Of a DNA stretch of 64,000 nt, positions 44,276-53,217 are shown one piece after another. The number at the start of each line of letters is the position of its first letter. Position 1 is the first letter of the stretch. A program made the translations under genes and the position numbers. The stretch spans positions 558,001 to 622,000 of the forward strand of contig JAXHLR010000006.1 in the NCBI GenBank assembly GCA_034521975.1. The letters run 5' to 3'. Under the pieces are notes generated by a model. That model had not been told where the DNA came from. It ran no database searches and saw only the letters and a program-made list of their open reading frames with translations. This DNA is from Acidimicrobiales bacterium. Lineage in GTDB: Bacteria > Actinomycetota > Acidimicrobiia > Acidimicrobiales > SKKL01.

Positions 44276-46819
44276 ATGACCTCCACGCTGGCCGACCACA
44301 TCCCCGCCCCCGGCTCGGGAACCGATCCCGACGACCTGCTCGACGCCTTCACCTCCTGGGTGGGGACGCGTGGCATGACGCTGTACCCCGCCCAGGAGGA
44401 GGCGATCCTCGAGATCTACGCCGGGTCGAACGTCATCCTGGCCACCCCGACCGGGTCCGGGAAGTCGTTGGTGGCCCTCGCCGCCCACGCCGCCGCGCTC
44501 GCCGACGGCCGCCGCACCTTCTACACGGCTCCGATCAAGGCGCTGGTGTCGGAGAAGTTCTTCGACCTCTGCCGCGAGCTGGGGCGCGAGCACGTGGGGA
44601 TGATGACCGGCGACGCCGCGGTGAACCCCAACGCCCCGGTCATCTGCGCCACCGCGGAGATCCTCGCCAATCTGGCGCTGCGCGAGGGCGAGGCCACCGA
44701 CGTGGGTCAGGTGGTGATGGACGAGTTCCACTTCTACGCCGAGCCCGACCGTGGCTGGGCGTGGCAGGTGCCGCTGCTCACCCTCCCCCACACCCAGTTC
44801 GTGCTGATGTCGGCCACCCTGGGCGACACCAGGCGGTTCCAGACCGACCTGAGCCGGCGCACCGGCCGGTCCACGGTCGAGGTCGCACACACCGACCGGC
44901 CGGTACCACTGCACTACGAGTACAAGCGCACGGCCATGCACGACATCGTCGACGAGCTCCTCGAGCGAGACCTGACCCCCGCCTATGTCGTGCACTTCAC
45001 CCAGGCCTCGGCGGTCGAGCGGGCCCAGGCGCTGATGAGCATCAACCTGTGCTCGCGAGAGGAGAAGGATGCCATCTCCGAAGCGCTCGGCGGGTTCCGC
45101 TTCGGGCCGGGGTTCGGCAAGTCGCTCAACCGCTACCTCCGCCATGGCATCGGGGTTCACCACGCGGGGATGCTCCCCAAGTACCGGCGCCTGGTCGAGC
45201 GCCTGGCCCAGGACGGCCACCTCAAGGTGATCTGTGGCACCGACACCTTGGGCGTTGGGATCAACGTGCCCATCCGCACGGTGCTGTTCACCCAGCTCTG
45301 CAAGTACGACGGCGTCAGCACCCGGCTCCTGACCGCCCGGGAGTTCCACCAGATCGCCGGTCGGGCCGGTCGGGCCGGTTACGACACCGCGGGCATGGTC
45401 TGGGCCCAGGCACCCGACCACGTGATCGAGAACGACAAGGCGCTGGCCAAGGTGGGCGACGACCCCAAGAAGAAGCGCAAGGTCGTGCGCAAGAAGCCGC
45501 CCACCCGCGGGTTCGTGCCGTGGAGCGAGGACACCTTCGACAAGCTGATCGCCGCGCCACCCGAGGTGCTGACCTCGAGCTTCAAGGTCAGCCACTCGAT
45601 GCTGCTCAACGTGCTGGACCGTCCAGGCGATGGGTGCGGGGCGATGCGCGAGCTGCTGGTCGACAACCACGAGCCCCGGCCGGCACAGCGTCACCACATC
45701 CGCCGGGCGATCTCGATGTACCGGTCGATGCTCGGGTCGGGGGTGGTCGAGGTCCTCGACGAGCCCGACGACGAGGAACGTGTGGTGCGGGTCACCGTCG
45801 AGCTGCAGGCCGACTTCGCGCTCAACCAGCCGTTGTCGCCGTTCGTGCTCGAGGCCGTTCCGCTGCTCGACCGCGAGGCCGGCACCTACCCGCTCGACGT
45901 GCTGTCGCTGGTCGAGGCCGTGCTGGAGAACCCCGGGGTGATCCTGGCCGCGCAGCTCGACAAGCTTCGGGGCGAGCTGGTCGCCCGCCTCAAGTCCGAG
46001 GGGGTCGAGTACGACCAGCGGATGGAGGAGCTCGACAAGCTCGAGTACCCGAAGCCGCTGCGGGACTTCACCTACGACCTGTTCAACGCCTATGCCACCC
46101 GGCACCCGTGGGTGGCCGACCACAACATCAACCCCAAATCGGTGGCTCGCGAGCTCTACGAGCGGGCGATGACCTTTCACGACTACGTCGCCCACTACGG
46201 CCTGGCCCGCAGCGAGGGGCTCCTCCTCCGCTACCTGTCCGACACCTACAAGGGGCTGGTGCAGAACGTGCCCGAGGAGGCCAAGACCGACGAGGTCTAC
46301 GACCTCACCGAGTGGCTGGGCGAGATGGTCCGCCAGGTCGACTCGAGCCTGCTCGAGGAGTGGGAAGCCCTCCAGCACCCCGAGGATCTCGACGAGGCCG
46401 CGGCCGCGCCGGTTCCGACCGAGCGGGTGGGCGCGGCCCGCGACGTGGTCACCGCCAACGACCGGGCGTTCCGGGTCATGGTGCGCAACGAGTCGTTCCG
46501 CTGGGTCGAGCTGCTGGCCCGCCGGGCCTACGGCGAGCTGGTGGAACGGGACGCCTCGGGCGAGTGGCGGTTGGAGTCGGTGGCCGAGGCGATGGCGCCG
46601 TACTGGGCCGAGCACGACTCGATCGGCATCGGTCCCGGTGCCCGCTCGGGCGAGCGGTTCCACCTCGCGCCGACAGGACGGACCTGGGAGGTGCGCCAGG
46701 TGCTCGACGACCCCGCCGGCGACGGCGACTGGGCGATCGTCGCCACCGTCGACCTCGATGCCAGCGACGAGGAGGGCGTGCCGGTCATGTCTCTCGTCGG
46801 CATCGAACAGCTCGGCTGA
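44276..46819 (+). CDS. SKI2-like DEAD/DEAH helicase with DUF3516
   Basis: The 847-residue protein has Walker A ATPTGSGKS at 56-64, the DEFH motif II, MSATL (motif III) and QIAGRAGRAG (motif VI), plus VHHAGMLPKYRRLVERLA typical of Mtr4/HelY-like helicases. The last 330 residues match the DUF3516 region found with actinobacterial helicases. A basic stretch, KKKRKVVRKKPP, follows motif VI. It probably acts on RNA. ATG 44276 has GGGGAG upstream and starts 28 bases after the metallo-hydrolase. Confidence 0.9.
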   Translation: MTSTLADHIPAPGSGTDPDDLLDAFTSWVGTRGMTLYPAQEEAILEIYAGSNVILATPTGSGKSLVALAAHAAALADGRRTFYTAPIKALVSEKFFDLCRELGREHVGMMTGDAAVNPNAPVICATAEILANLALREGEATDVGQVVMDEFHFYAEPDRGWAWQVPLLTLPHTQFVLMSATLGDTRRFQTDLSRRTGRSTVEVAHTDRPVPLHYEYKRTAMHDIVDELLERDLTPAYVVHFTQASAVERAQALMSINLCSREEKDAISEALGGFRFGPGFGKSLNRYLRHGIGVHHAGMLPKYRRLVERLAQDGHLKVICGTDTLGVGINVPIRTVLFTQLCKYDGVSTRLLTAREFHQIAGRAGRAGYDTAGMVWAQAPDHVIENDKALAKVGDDPKKKRKVVRKKPPTRGFVPWSEDTFDKLIAAPPEVLTSSFKVSHSMLLNVLDRPGDGCGAMRELLVDNHEPRPAQRHHIRRAISMYRSMLGSGVVEVLDEPDDEERVVRVTVELQADFALNQPLSPFVLEAVPLLDREAGTYPLDVLSLVEAVLENPGVILAAQLDKLRGELVARLKSEGVEYDQRMEELDKLEYPKPLRDFTYDLFNAYATRHPWVADHNINPKSVARELYERAMTFHDYVAHYGLARSEGLLLRYLSDTYKGLVQNVPEEAKTDEVYDLTEWLGEMVRQVDSSLLEEWEALQHPEDLDEAAAAPVPTERVGAARDVVTANDRAFRVMVRNESFRWVELLARRAYGELVERDASGEWRLESVAEAMAPYWAEHDSIGIGPGARSGERFHLAPTGRTWEVRQVLDDPAGDGDWAIVATVDLDASDEEGVPVMSLVGIEQLG

Positions 46820-46832
46820 TCCAACACTCGGA

Positions 46833-46879
46833 TTCTGTGAAGACTTTCCAACCGCATGGGTTGGAAAGTCTTCACAGAA
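46833..46879 (+). terminator. 21-bp perfect hairpin downstream of the helicase gene
   Basis: The left arm TTCTGTGAAGACTTTCCAACC (46833-46853, first part shown) is matched exactly by its complement at 46859-46879, around a five-base loop GCATG. There is no T run after it. The AT-rich arm stands out in this genome. It is probably a factor-independent-like terminator or a transcript-stabilising structure at the helicase 3' end. Confidence 0.6.
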
Positions 46880-46975
46880 CGCGGCGGTTCACGATTCGGC
46901 GACATGTCTCACCCCCCGATCGGCACCAGGCGGTCGCGGTTGGCGTTTGGGCGGTCGCGCGGCGATCCTGGCGCG

Positions 46976-47368
46976 ATGGCCGAACGAAACGTCCTCGGTG
47001 GCGAGATCGAAGAGTGCGGCACCGACCCGCTCACCGGGTTCTTCCGCGACGGGTGCTGCAACACCGGGCCCGAAGATATGGGGAGCCACACCATCTGTGC
47101 GGTCGTCAGCGAGGAGTTCCTCGCTCATCAACGCAGCATCGGCAACGACCTGTCGACACCGATGCCGCAGTACCACTTCGCCGGGCTCAAGCCTGGCGAC
47201 CGGTGGTGTGTCACGGCGGCCAACTGGCTCCGTGCCCACGAGGCGGGCGTCGCCGCGCCCGTGGTGCTCGCGTCGACCAACGAAGCCGTCCTCGGGCTCA
47301 TCCCGTTGGACGTGCTCGAGCAGTACGCGGTCGACGTTCCCCCCGACCTGAGCGCGCTCGAGGACTGA
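46976..47368 (+). CDS. DUF2237 family protein
   Basis: The 130-residue protein begins NVLGGEIEECGTDPLTGFFR and continues DGCCNTGPEDMGSHTICA, which are the conserved family signatures with several cysteines, and later GNDLSTPMP and GLKPGDRWC. The function of the family is unknown. ATG 46976 is used since it begins the conserved region; the frame is open earlier but includes the hairpin. Confidence 0.85.
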   Translation: MAERNVLGGEIEECGTDPLTGFFRDGCCNTGPEDMGSHTICAVVSEEFLAHQRSIGNDLSTPMPQYHFAGLKPGDRWCVTAANWLRAHEAGVAAPVVLASTNEAVLGLIPLDVLEQYAVDVPPDLSALED

Positions 47369-47407
47369 TCCCGCCGTCGGGGTCCCCGGCAGCGAGCGCG
47401 CGGCCGA

Positions 47408-49315
47408 TCAGGGCGTGACGATGGGGAACCAGGCGGCGAATCGATCGAGGTGGTCGAACAGCTCGACGAGCGCATCGACGTCGCCCTCGATGGTGGCCGA
47501 ACCAGCGGCGACCTGATCGGGAAAGGTGGTCGTCCCCGCCAGGATCTGGGCGAGGAGCGCTCGCGAGATGGTGACTGTCGCCGCGGCATCGGCCGCGTGG
47601 CGACCGGCAACGTGGTGCAGTGCACCGTTCTCCAGCCCCAGGATGTGATCCTCGCCGAGATCGGTGAACCGCCAGTTGACGAGGATGCGCTTGCCCGCAG
47701 CAGCCGGCCCGTTCAGCCGCACACCGAGCGCGTCGAAGATCTGCTCGACGCTGAGCGCCGCGAGCAACCCACCGCCTGCCCGCCCCTCGCCCGAGGGTGG
47801 CGGCCCCTCGGCCCGCAGTTCCTGTGCGCCGGTGAGGTAGAAGTTGCGCCACGGCCCCGACTCGGCCTGATAGCCCAGCTGTTCGAGCGCGTCGGCCTGG
47901 AGCGACCGGGCGGCCCGGTTCTCGGGATCGGCGAACACCACGTGGTTCACCAGCTCGGCCACCCACCGGTACTCGCCCGCGTCGAACGCCGACCGGCCGG
48001 CGGCGATGACCGCGTCGGCGCCGCCCATCAGCTCGACGTAGCGGCGTCCCGTCTCGGTCGGGGGCAGCGTGTGCAGGTTGGCGGGGTTGGCGTCGAACCA
48101 GCCCAGGTAGCGCTGGTACACCGCCTTCACGTTGTGGTTGATCGTGCCGTAGTAGCCGCGGGCGTGGAACTCGTCGGCGAGCTCGGGTGGGAGCGAATCG
48201 AGCTCCTCGGCGATCTCGACGGCGGTGAGCCCGTGGTTGGCCAGGCGCATGGTCTGGTCGTGCAGCCAGCGGTAGAGGTCGCGCTGCTGGGTGAGGAACC
48301 GGCGCACCTCGTCGACGCCCCACCGGGGCCAGTGGTGGCTGGCGAAGCACACGTCGGCATCGGCGGCGAACAGCTCGATGGCCTCGGCGATGTACTTGCT
48401 CCATGCCAAGGCGTCTCGCACCTGGGCGCCACGGGGCGTGTACACGTTGTGCATGGTGGCGGTGCAGTTCTCGGCCATGCAGAGGAGCCGTAGGTCGGGG
48501 AACAGGAAGTTCATCTCGGCGGGGGCTTCGGTACCCGGCGTGTACTGGAACACCAGGCGCACACCGTCGAGCACGAGCTCGGTGCCCGTCTCGGCGATCT
48601 CCTCGGTGGGAGCGATGAGCCCGACGGTGCCCTTCGGCGTGGTCTTTCCGAGCCCGGCATCGACGTGTCCGGTCGGGCTGACCGGCAACAACCCGCCGTA
48701 CATGTACTGGGCGCGTCGCGACATGGCCGGTCCGGCGATCACGTTCTCGCTGACCGCCTCGGCCATGAAGCCGGTCGGAGCGATGATGCGAACCCGACCA
48801 GCCACCACGTCGTCCTCGTCGACCACCCCGTGCACCCCTCCGAAGTGGTCGACGTGGCTGTGGGTGTAGATGACCGCGACGACCGGGCGAGCGCCGAGGT
48901 GCTCGTCGGCCAGCGCCAGGCAGGCGGCCGCGGTCTCCGCCGTGGTGAGCGGGTCGATCACGATCCAGCCGGTGTCGCCGGCGACGAAGGTGACGTTGGA
49001 GAGGTCGTACCCGCGGGCCTGCCACACGCCGGGCACGACCTCGAACAGACCGTGGATCGAGTTGAGCTTCGCCTGACGCCACAGGCTGGGGTTGACGGTG
49101 TCGGGCGCAGCGCCGGCATCGCGCACGAAGTCGTGGGCCGAGGTGTCCCACGCCGCACGCCCGTCGGCGCGGTCGATGCGGCCGGTGGGATGTGTTGCAA
49201 CCAGTCCCCTGGTGGCCAGCTCGTGATCGGTCGTGTCCTCCAGCGGCAACGACGCCGCAGCCGCCGCGTTGGCGAGGCGGGTGGCCTCGCTGGCCGGCTG
49301 GGGGGCGGCGCTCAC
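47408..49315 (-). CDS. Alkylsulfatase-type hydrolase, SdsA1/BDS1-like, full length
   Basis: The 635-residue protein has the dinuclear zinc motif THSHVDH at 151-157, then AENCTATMHNVYTPRGA and FASHHWPRWG, which are signatures of secondary and primary alkylsulfatases. A dimerisation domain follows. The C-terminal 130 residues form an SCP2-like sterol-carrier domain. No signal peptide is seen, whereas SdsA1 is exported. The start is GTG 49315, overlapping the LLM stop (GTGA), so the two genes are coupled. Substrate could be an alkyl sulfate. Confidence 0.88.
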   Translation of the reverse strand: MSAAPQPASEATRLANAAAAASLPLEDTTDHELATRGLVATHPTGRIDRADGRAAWDTSAHDFVRDAGAAPDTVNPSLWRQAKLNSIHGLFEVVPGVWQARGYDLSNVTFVAGDTGWIVIDPLTTAETAAACLALADEHLGARPVVAVIYTHSHVDHFGGVHGVVDEDDVVAGRVRIIAPTGFMAEAVSENVIAGPAMSRRAQYMYGGLLPVSPTGHVDAGLGKTTPKGTVGLIAPTEEIAETGTELVLDGVRLVFQYTPGTEAPAEMNFLFPDLRLLCMAENCTATMHNVYTPRGAQVRDALAWSKYIAEAIELFAADADVCFASHHWPRWGVDEVRRFLTQQRDLYRWLHDQTMRLANHGLTAVEIAEELDSLPPELADEFHARGYYGTINHNVKAVYQRYLGWFDANPANLHTLPPTETGRRYVELMGGADAVIAAGRSAFDAGEYRWVAELVNHVVFADPENRAARSLQADALEQLGYQAESGPWRNFYLTGAQELRAEGPPPSGEGRAGGGLLAALSVEQIFDALGVRLNGPAAAGKRILVNWRFTDLGEDHILGLENGALHHVAGRHAADAAATVTISRALLAQILAGTTTFPDQVAAGSATIEGDVDALVELFDHLDRFAAWFPIVTP

Positions 49316-50250
49316 GTACCTGCCAGCCGGGCGACCACCGGAGCCATCGCTTCCCACGCTCCGCCGGACACGACGATGTAGCTGAAGCCGAGCTCCTCGC
49401 GCCGTTGCACGAGGGTCTCACAGATCTGGTCGACCGAGCCCACGAGGATGTGGGGCAGGTCGTAGCCCCCGGTCAGGTCGACGCCGAAGCCAGGAGCCAC
49501 CTGTTCCATCAGCTTGTCCGGGTCATCGGTGACAGCAGCGAAGAACACGGTCACCGACAACTCGAGGTCGTCGAACCGGTCGCCTGCCGCCTCCTTCATC
49601 CACTCCACCTTCTGGCGGGTGGCATCGCCGGTGCCGGTGACGAGCGCTTCGGGCCCCACCGCGCCCGAGGACAGGTCGAAGTTCACGCTGACGATGTCGG
49701 CCTCTCGGGCGGCGACACCGAGCATGCGCTTGGCCCCGGCTCCGATCATGATCGGCGGGCCACCGACCTGGACCGGCAGCGGATGGCCGGTGTGGTCGGT
49801 GATCGTGTAGTGCTCGCCGTCGAACGAGAACGGCTCGCCGGAGAAGCAACCTCGGATCACCGACAGGCCTTCGAGCATGCGGTCGATGCGGACGCCGGGC
49901 CGGTCGTAGTCGATGCCCGACTGCTCGTAGTCGGTGCGCATCCAGCCGGCGCCGATCCCCAGCTCGACCCGTCCCCCGGAGAGCACGTCGAGGCTGGCCA
50001 TCTCCTTGGCCAGAACCAGGGGGTGGCGGTAGTCGTTGTCGAACACCAGGGCCCCGACACGCAGCTCGGTGGTGGCCTCGGCTGCGGCGGTGAGCGCGCT
50101 GATCGGGGCGAGCTGGCGGTCGAAGTGGTCGGGCATCAACAGCGTGGAGTAGCCCAGGTCCTCGACCTTGCGGGCCTGGTCCTGCCAGCTGCTGCCCTCC
50201 GGCGCGTCGCCGATCTGTGCCGCGAAGCGAAACGGTCGATGGCCTGCCAT
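49312..50250 (-). CDS. LLM-class F420-dependent oxidoreductase
   Basis: The 312-residue luciferase-like TIM-barrel protein has GALVFDNDYRHPLVLAKEMASLD and GIGAGWMRTDYEQSGI, which are typical of the F420-type family, plus VGGPPIMIGAGAKRML. ATG 50250 is preferred over GTG 50256 because AGGGGG lies five bases upstream of it. It probably reduces or oxidises a substrate of the sulfatase operon, as the two are coupled. Confidence 0.87.
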   Translation of the reverse strand: MAGHRPFRFAAQIGDAPEGSSWQDQARKVEDLGYSTLLMPDHFDRQLAPISALTAAAEATTELRVGALVFDNDYRHPLVLAKEMASLDVLSGGRVELGIGAGWMRTDYEQSGIDYDRPGVRIDRMLEGLSVIRGCFSGEPFSFDGEHYTITDHTGHPLPVQVGGPPIMIGAGAKRMLGVAAREADIVSVNFDLSSGAVGPEALVTGTGDATRQKVEWMKEAAGDRFDDLELSVTVFFAAVTDDPDKLMEQVAPGFGVDLTGGYDLPHILVGSVDQICETLVQRREELGFSYIVVSGGAWEAMAPVVARLAGT

Positions 50251-50376
50251 GAACACCCCCTGGGGTCGACTGGCCCCGAGTCTCGCCCCCGGGAACCGAA
50301 CAGTCCAGCACGCGCCCCGCGCGCTCGCCTGCCCGGAACCCAGGAGTGGATCTGGATCGCCGGTGGACGGGTGGTG

Positions 50377-51285
50377 TCAGCCGACGGTGAGGGGGACCTC
50401 GGTGATGCCGACGCGCGAACCATCCCGGGCCGACAGGTCATAGGCCAACAAGACGATCGACTCCGGCGTGTCGTCGGGGAGCTCGAGGGTCTCGTCGAAG
50501 TCGCCGGGGGTGCCCGTCCCCGACGTGGCCATGGCGTAGGTCTCCTCGACCACCACATCGCCGTCGCTGTCGACGATCTCGAAGTACAGGGCGGCCTCGA
50601 AGGTGTTCGACCGGCCGGTCACCCGAATCGAGTCGCGCACCTCCTCACCGGGGCGCGGGGTCTCGATGAGGATGGCGGGGGTGAGGTGGTAGATGTCGCC
50701 CTCGAACTCGAAGTCGGCACGGGTGAGCGGATCGGCGATCATGAGCCCTTCGCCACCGAGCGTCTCCGCCGGTTCGCCGTCGAGATGAATGACGACCTCA
50801 TCGACCGAGGGGAACTGGCTGGTGGTGAACACCACCTGGGCCAGCCGGGCGCTCATCGACAGGGTGCCACCACCGGACTCGAACTCGCCGGAGAGATCGA
50901 CCGTGGCCTGGTTGTCGACGATGTCGACCCCCAGCAGCTCTGTGCCGTCGGGGATCTCGGTGTGGAGCCCGAGCGCCTCATCGTCGCCGTTGGGGCCGGC
51001 GAGGAGGGCCTCGAGGGCTTCGGCGGCCACGCCCAGCCCCTCGGCCTGGCGCACGTAGCCGACCTTCAGCTCCTCCCCGTCGAAGAAGTAGACCGACACC
51101 GGCGTGGTCTCCACCTCGGTGGTGGTGGTCTCCGCCTCGGTCGTGGTGGTGGTGGGATCGGCGCCCGTCGCGGTGGTGTCGGGCGCGGCGTCGTCGTCGT
51201 TACCGCACGCGCCGGCGATCACGACCAGGACCGCGACCACCGCCAGCCGGAGCATCAAGCGCTGCATCACCGGTGTTCTTCCCAT
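50377..51285 (-). CDS. Lipoprotein with GerMN and Gmad2 domains
   Basis: A signal peptide ends in a lipobox IAGAC (Cys +1), followed by a Thr/Glu-rich linker of about 40 residues. The GerMN domain covers about 65-175 (VYFFDGEELKVGYVRQ to LDGEPAETLGG), and the Ig-like Gmad2 domain follows (PRPGEEVRDSIRVTGRSNTFEA). It is likely an extracytoplasmic lipoprotein. GerMN is linked to spore germination in Bacillus, but the same pair occurs in non-sporulating actinobacteria. ATG 51285. Confidence 0.87.
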   Translation of the reverse strand: MGRTPVMQRLMLRLAVVAVLVVIAGACGNDDDAAPDTTATGADPTTTTTEAETTTTEVETTPVSVYFFDGEELKVGYVRQAEGLGVAAEALEALLAGPNGDDEALGLHTEIPDGTELLGVDIVDNQATVDLSGEFESGGGTLSMSARLAQVVFTTSQFPSVDEVVIHLDGEPAETLGGEGLMIADPLTRADFEFEGDIYHLTPAILIETPRPGEEVRDSIRVTGRSNTFEAALYFEIVDSDGDVVVEETYAMATSGTGTPGDFDETLELPDDTPESIVLLAYDLSARDGSRVGITEVPLTVG

Positions 51286-51347
51286 GGGGGCAGTCTCCCA
51301 GAACGCGGACCCGAGCACGGCGCGGTTTGTGTCGGTACGCTCGCCCG

Positions 51348-52133
51348 ATGGAACTGCGGGGCAAGCGAGTACTGGTCACCGGGGCATCGCGAGGCATCGG
51401 GGCCGCCTTGGCTCGACGCTTCGCGGTCGAGGGGGCGCAGCTGGCGCTGGTCGCCAGGTCGGCTCCGGCCCTCGAGGCCCTGGCCGACGAGCTCGGGGGC
51501 GACGCCTACGTGGCCGACCTCGCCAACGCCGAGGAGCGACGTTCGGTGTGGGATCGGATCATCACCGACGGCCCGGTCGATGTGCTGGTCAACAACGCCG
51601 CAATCGATGCGCCGAGCCCCATCGTCGGTTCGGACGGCAACACCAACGACCGGATCCTCGCACTCAACCTCAACGCTCCGATCGACCTGTGCCGCCTGGC
51701 GCTGCCCGGGATGCTCGCCAGCGACGGTGGACACATCGTGAACATGTCATCGATGGCCTCGGTTGCACCGATGCCGGGCTACTCCGTGTACTCGGCCTCC
51801 AAGGCGGGCCTGTCGCACTTCACCGCAGGGTTGCGCAGCGATCTCCGGGGGCGCCCGATCGACACCACCCTGGTGGAGGTCGGGCCGGTCAGCACCAGCG
51901 ACATGTCCGACAACATGCGGGGCCTTCCCTCCTCGGGCCGAGCCCTGCGGCGTCTCGAACAGCTGCAGTTGATCATCGATGTCGACGTGCCGACCGTGGT
52001 GGACGCGACCGTCGAGGCCGTGATCCGGGGGCGTCGCCATGTACGCCTCCCACGCCGAGCCGCCGCCTTCTCGACCGCAGTCGAGCTTCCTCGCCGGTTC
52101 GTCGAGCTCGCCCTGACCGGAGTCAGGGTCTGA
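51348..52133 (+). CDS. Short-chain dehydrogenase/reductase
   Basis: The 261-residue classical SDR has the cofactor motif TGASRGIG, NNAA and the catalytic YSVYSASKAG (YxxxK) with a serine in NMSSMASV. NAD(P) preference cannot be read safely. The C-terminus (RRAAAFSTAVELPRRFVELAL) resembles SDRs acting on lipids or retinol-like substrates. The gene is divergent from the GerMN lipoprotein over 62 bases. Confidence 0.9.
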   Translation: MELRGKRVLVTGASRGIGAALARRFAVEGAQLALVARSAPALEALADELGGDAYVADLANAEERRSVWDRIITDGPVDVLVNNAAIDAPSPIVGSDGNTNDRILALNLNAPIDLCRLALPGMLASDGGHIVNMSSMASVAPMPGYSVYSASKAGLSHFTAGLRSDLRGRPIDTTLVEVGPVSTSDMSDNMRGLPSSGRALRRLEQLQLIIDVDVPTVVDATVEAVIRGRRHVRLPRRAAAFSTAVELPRRFVELALTGVRV

Positions 52134-52152
52134 TCCAGCCGAGGCAGGACGC

Positions 52153-52620
52153 TCAGCCGTCGGCCAGCTCGGGTGGGAACCCACCGGTGGCGATGGGGCC
52201 CCACCGGTCGATCGTGATCCGGATGAGGCACTTGCCTTGCTCGAGCATGGCCTCGCGGTACTCGTCCCAGTCGGGGTGCTCCCCGGAGATCGACCGGTAG
52301 TAGTCGACGAGCGGTTCGACGGCGTCGGGGAGGTCGATCACCTCGGCGGTACCGTCGACCTGGACCCATGGCCCGTTCCACTCGTCGGAGACGACACAGA
52401 CCGACACCTGGGGACGGGCACGGAGGTTGACCACCTTGGCCCGCGCCGGATAGGTCGAGACGACCAGGCGTCCCTCGGCGTCGACACCGCCGGTGACCGG
52501 TGACATCTGCGGGCGGCCGTCGGCCCGGGTGGTGGACAGCATCAGGCGGTGGCGGGGGCGGAGAAACTCGAGCAGACCGGCACGGTCGACACGGGTGTTG
52601 GTCGCGATCTTGCGGGGCAT
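52153..52620 (-). CDS. PPOX-class FMN/F420-binding protein
   Basis: The 155-residue split-barrel protein starts MPRKIATN and shows RLMLSTTRADGRPQMSPVTG, STYPARAKVVNLRARPQVSVCV and PWVQVDGTAEVI, features of the pyridoxamine-5'-phosphate-oxidase-like F420 family. Its reaction is unknown. ATG 52620 is the start; the same frame upstream is a leader in the gap. Confidence 0.85.
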   Translation of the reverse strand: MPRKIATNTRVDRAGLLEFLRPRHRLMLSTTRADGRPQMSPVTGGVDAEGRLVVSTYPARAKVVNLRARPQVSVCVVSDEWNGPWVQVDGTAEVIDLPDAVEPLVDYYRSISGEHPDWDEYREAMLEQGKCLIRITIDRWGPIATGGFPPELADG

Positions 52621-52726
52621 GTGTCCCAGTCTGCCCGGCAGCGCGCCGCGTCGCGGGAACGGCGGGCGGCCCAGCCGTGTAGTTGGTTGAATGGCTCCCA
52701 CCAGGCTCAACCCGTGGAAGGTTCCC

Positions 52727-53192
52727 ATGTCTGCTCGAAGCACCGCGTCCCTTCGTCGCACCGTCCGTCGCAGTGCCACCGCTCTCGGGCTGCTCCTGCT
52801 CGCCGGTCTCGTCGCCGCCGGCCTTCGTGGGTGCCATGGTCGCCGGTGGGACCATCGGCTTCGCCGGCACCGAGCTCGGTGGGGTCGAGACCATCATCGC
52901 CGCGTCGGTCCTGATCGGTGGACTGGTGCTGCTGGCGGCCAGGCACGCCCCGCTCGGCTGGTAACTGCTGCCCATGGTGGCCATCGCCGGCGCCGCCCAC
53001 GGCAACGCCCACGGTCTCGAGGCACCAGCCGCCGCGGCACCGGTCGCCTACGTGGTCGCGTTCGTGCTCGCCACCTCGATCCTGCACGCGGCCGGAGCGA
53101 TCGCCGGTGTCGCCATGCGCCGCTTCGACCTCGGCCGGGTCGTCGGTGGCGTGGTGCTGGCCGCCTTTGGGCTCACCCTCGTCGCCACCTGA
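52727..53192 (+). pseudogene. hupE/ureJ-like pseudogene
   Basis: ATG 52727 (with GGAAGG upstream) opens a signal-peptide-like segment (SATALGLLLLAGLVAAG). The sequence then continues in another frame from about 52824 with FVGAMVAGGTIGFAG, GGVETIIAASVLIGG and LLAARHAPLGW. TAA at 52962 then breaks the frame, which resumes LLPMVAIAGAAHGNAHGLEAP to TGA 53190-53192. This order is that of HupE/UreJ nickel-hydrogenase/urease accessory membrane proteins. The usual HPGHG and HPxxGxDHLLAM regions after the signal are missing. Deletion, frameshift and stop together indicate decay. Confidence 0.7.
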
Positions 53193-53217
53193 TCGAGGTG
53201 CTCGGCCTGCCGGTCGG

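Noticed and set aside
44183-46663. Long minus-strand frame (826 codons) opposite the helicase
   Set aside because: Composition typical of antisense GC-rich frames (Val/Gly/His/Leu), and the helicase on the other strand has all its motifs.
49192-51741. Long plus-strand frame (849 codons) across the LLM and GerMN genes
   Set aside because: It spans several real genes on the opposite strand and runs into the SDR gene in the wrong frame.
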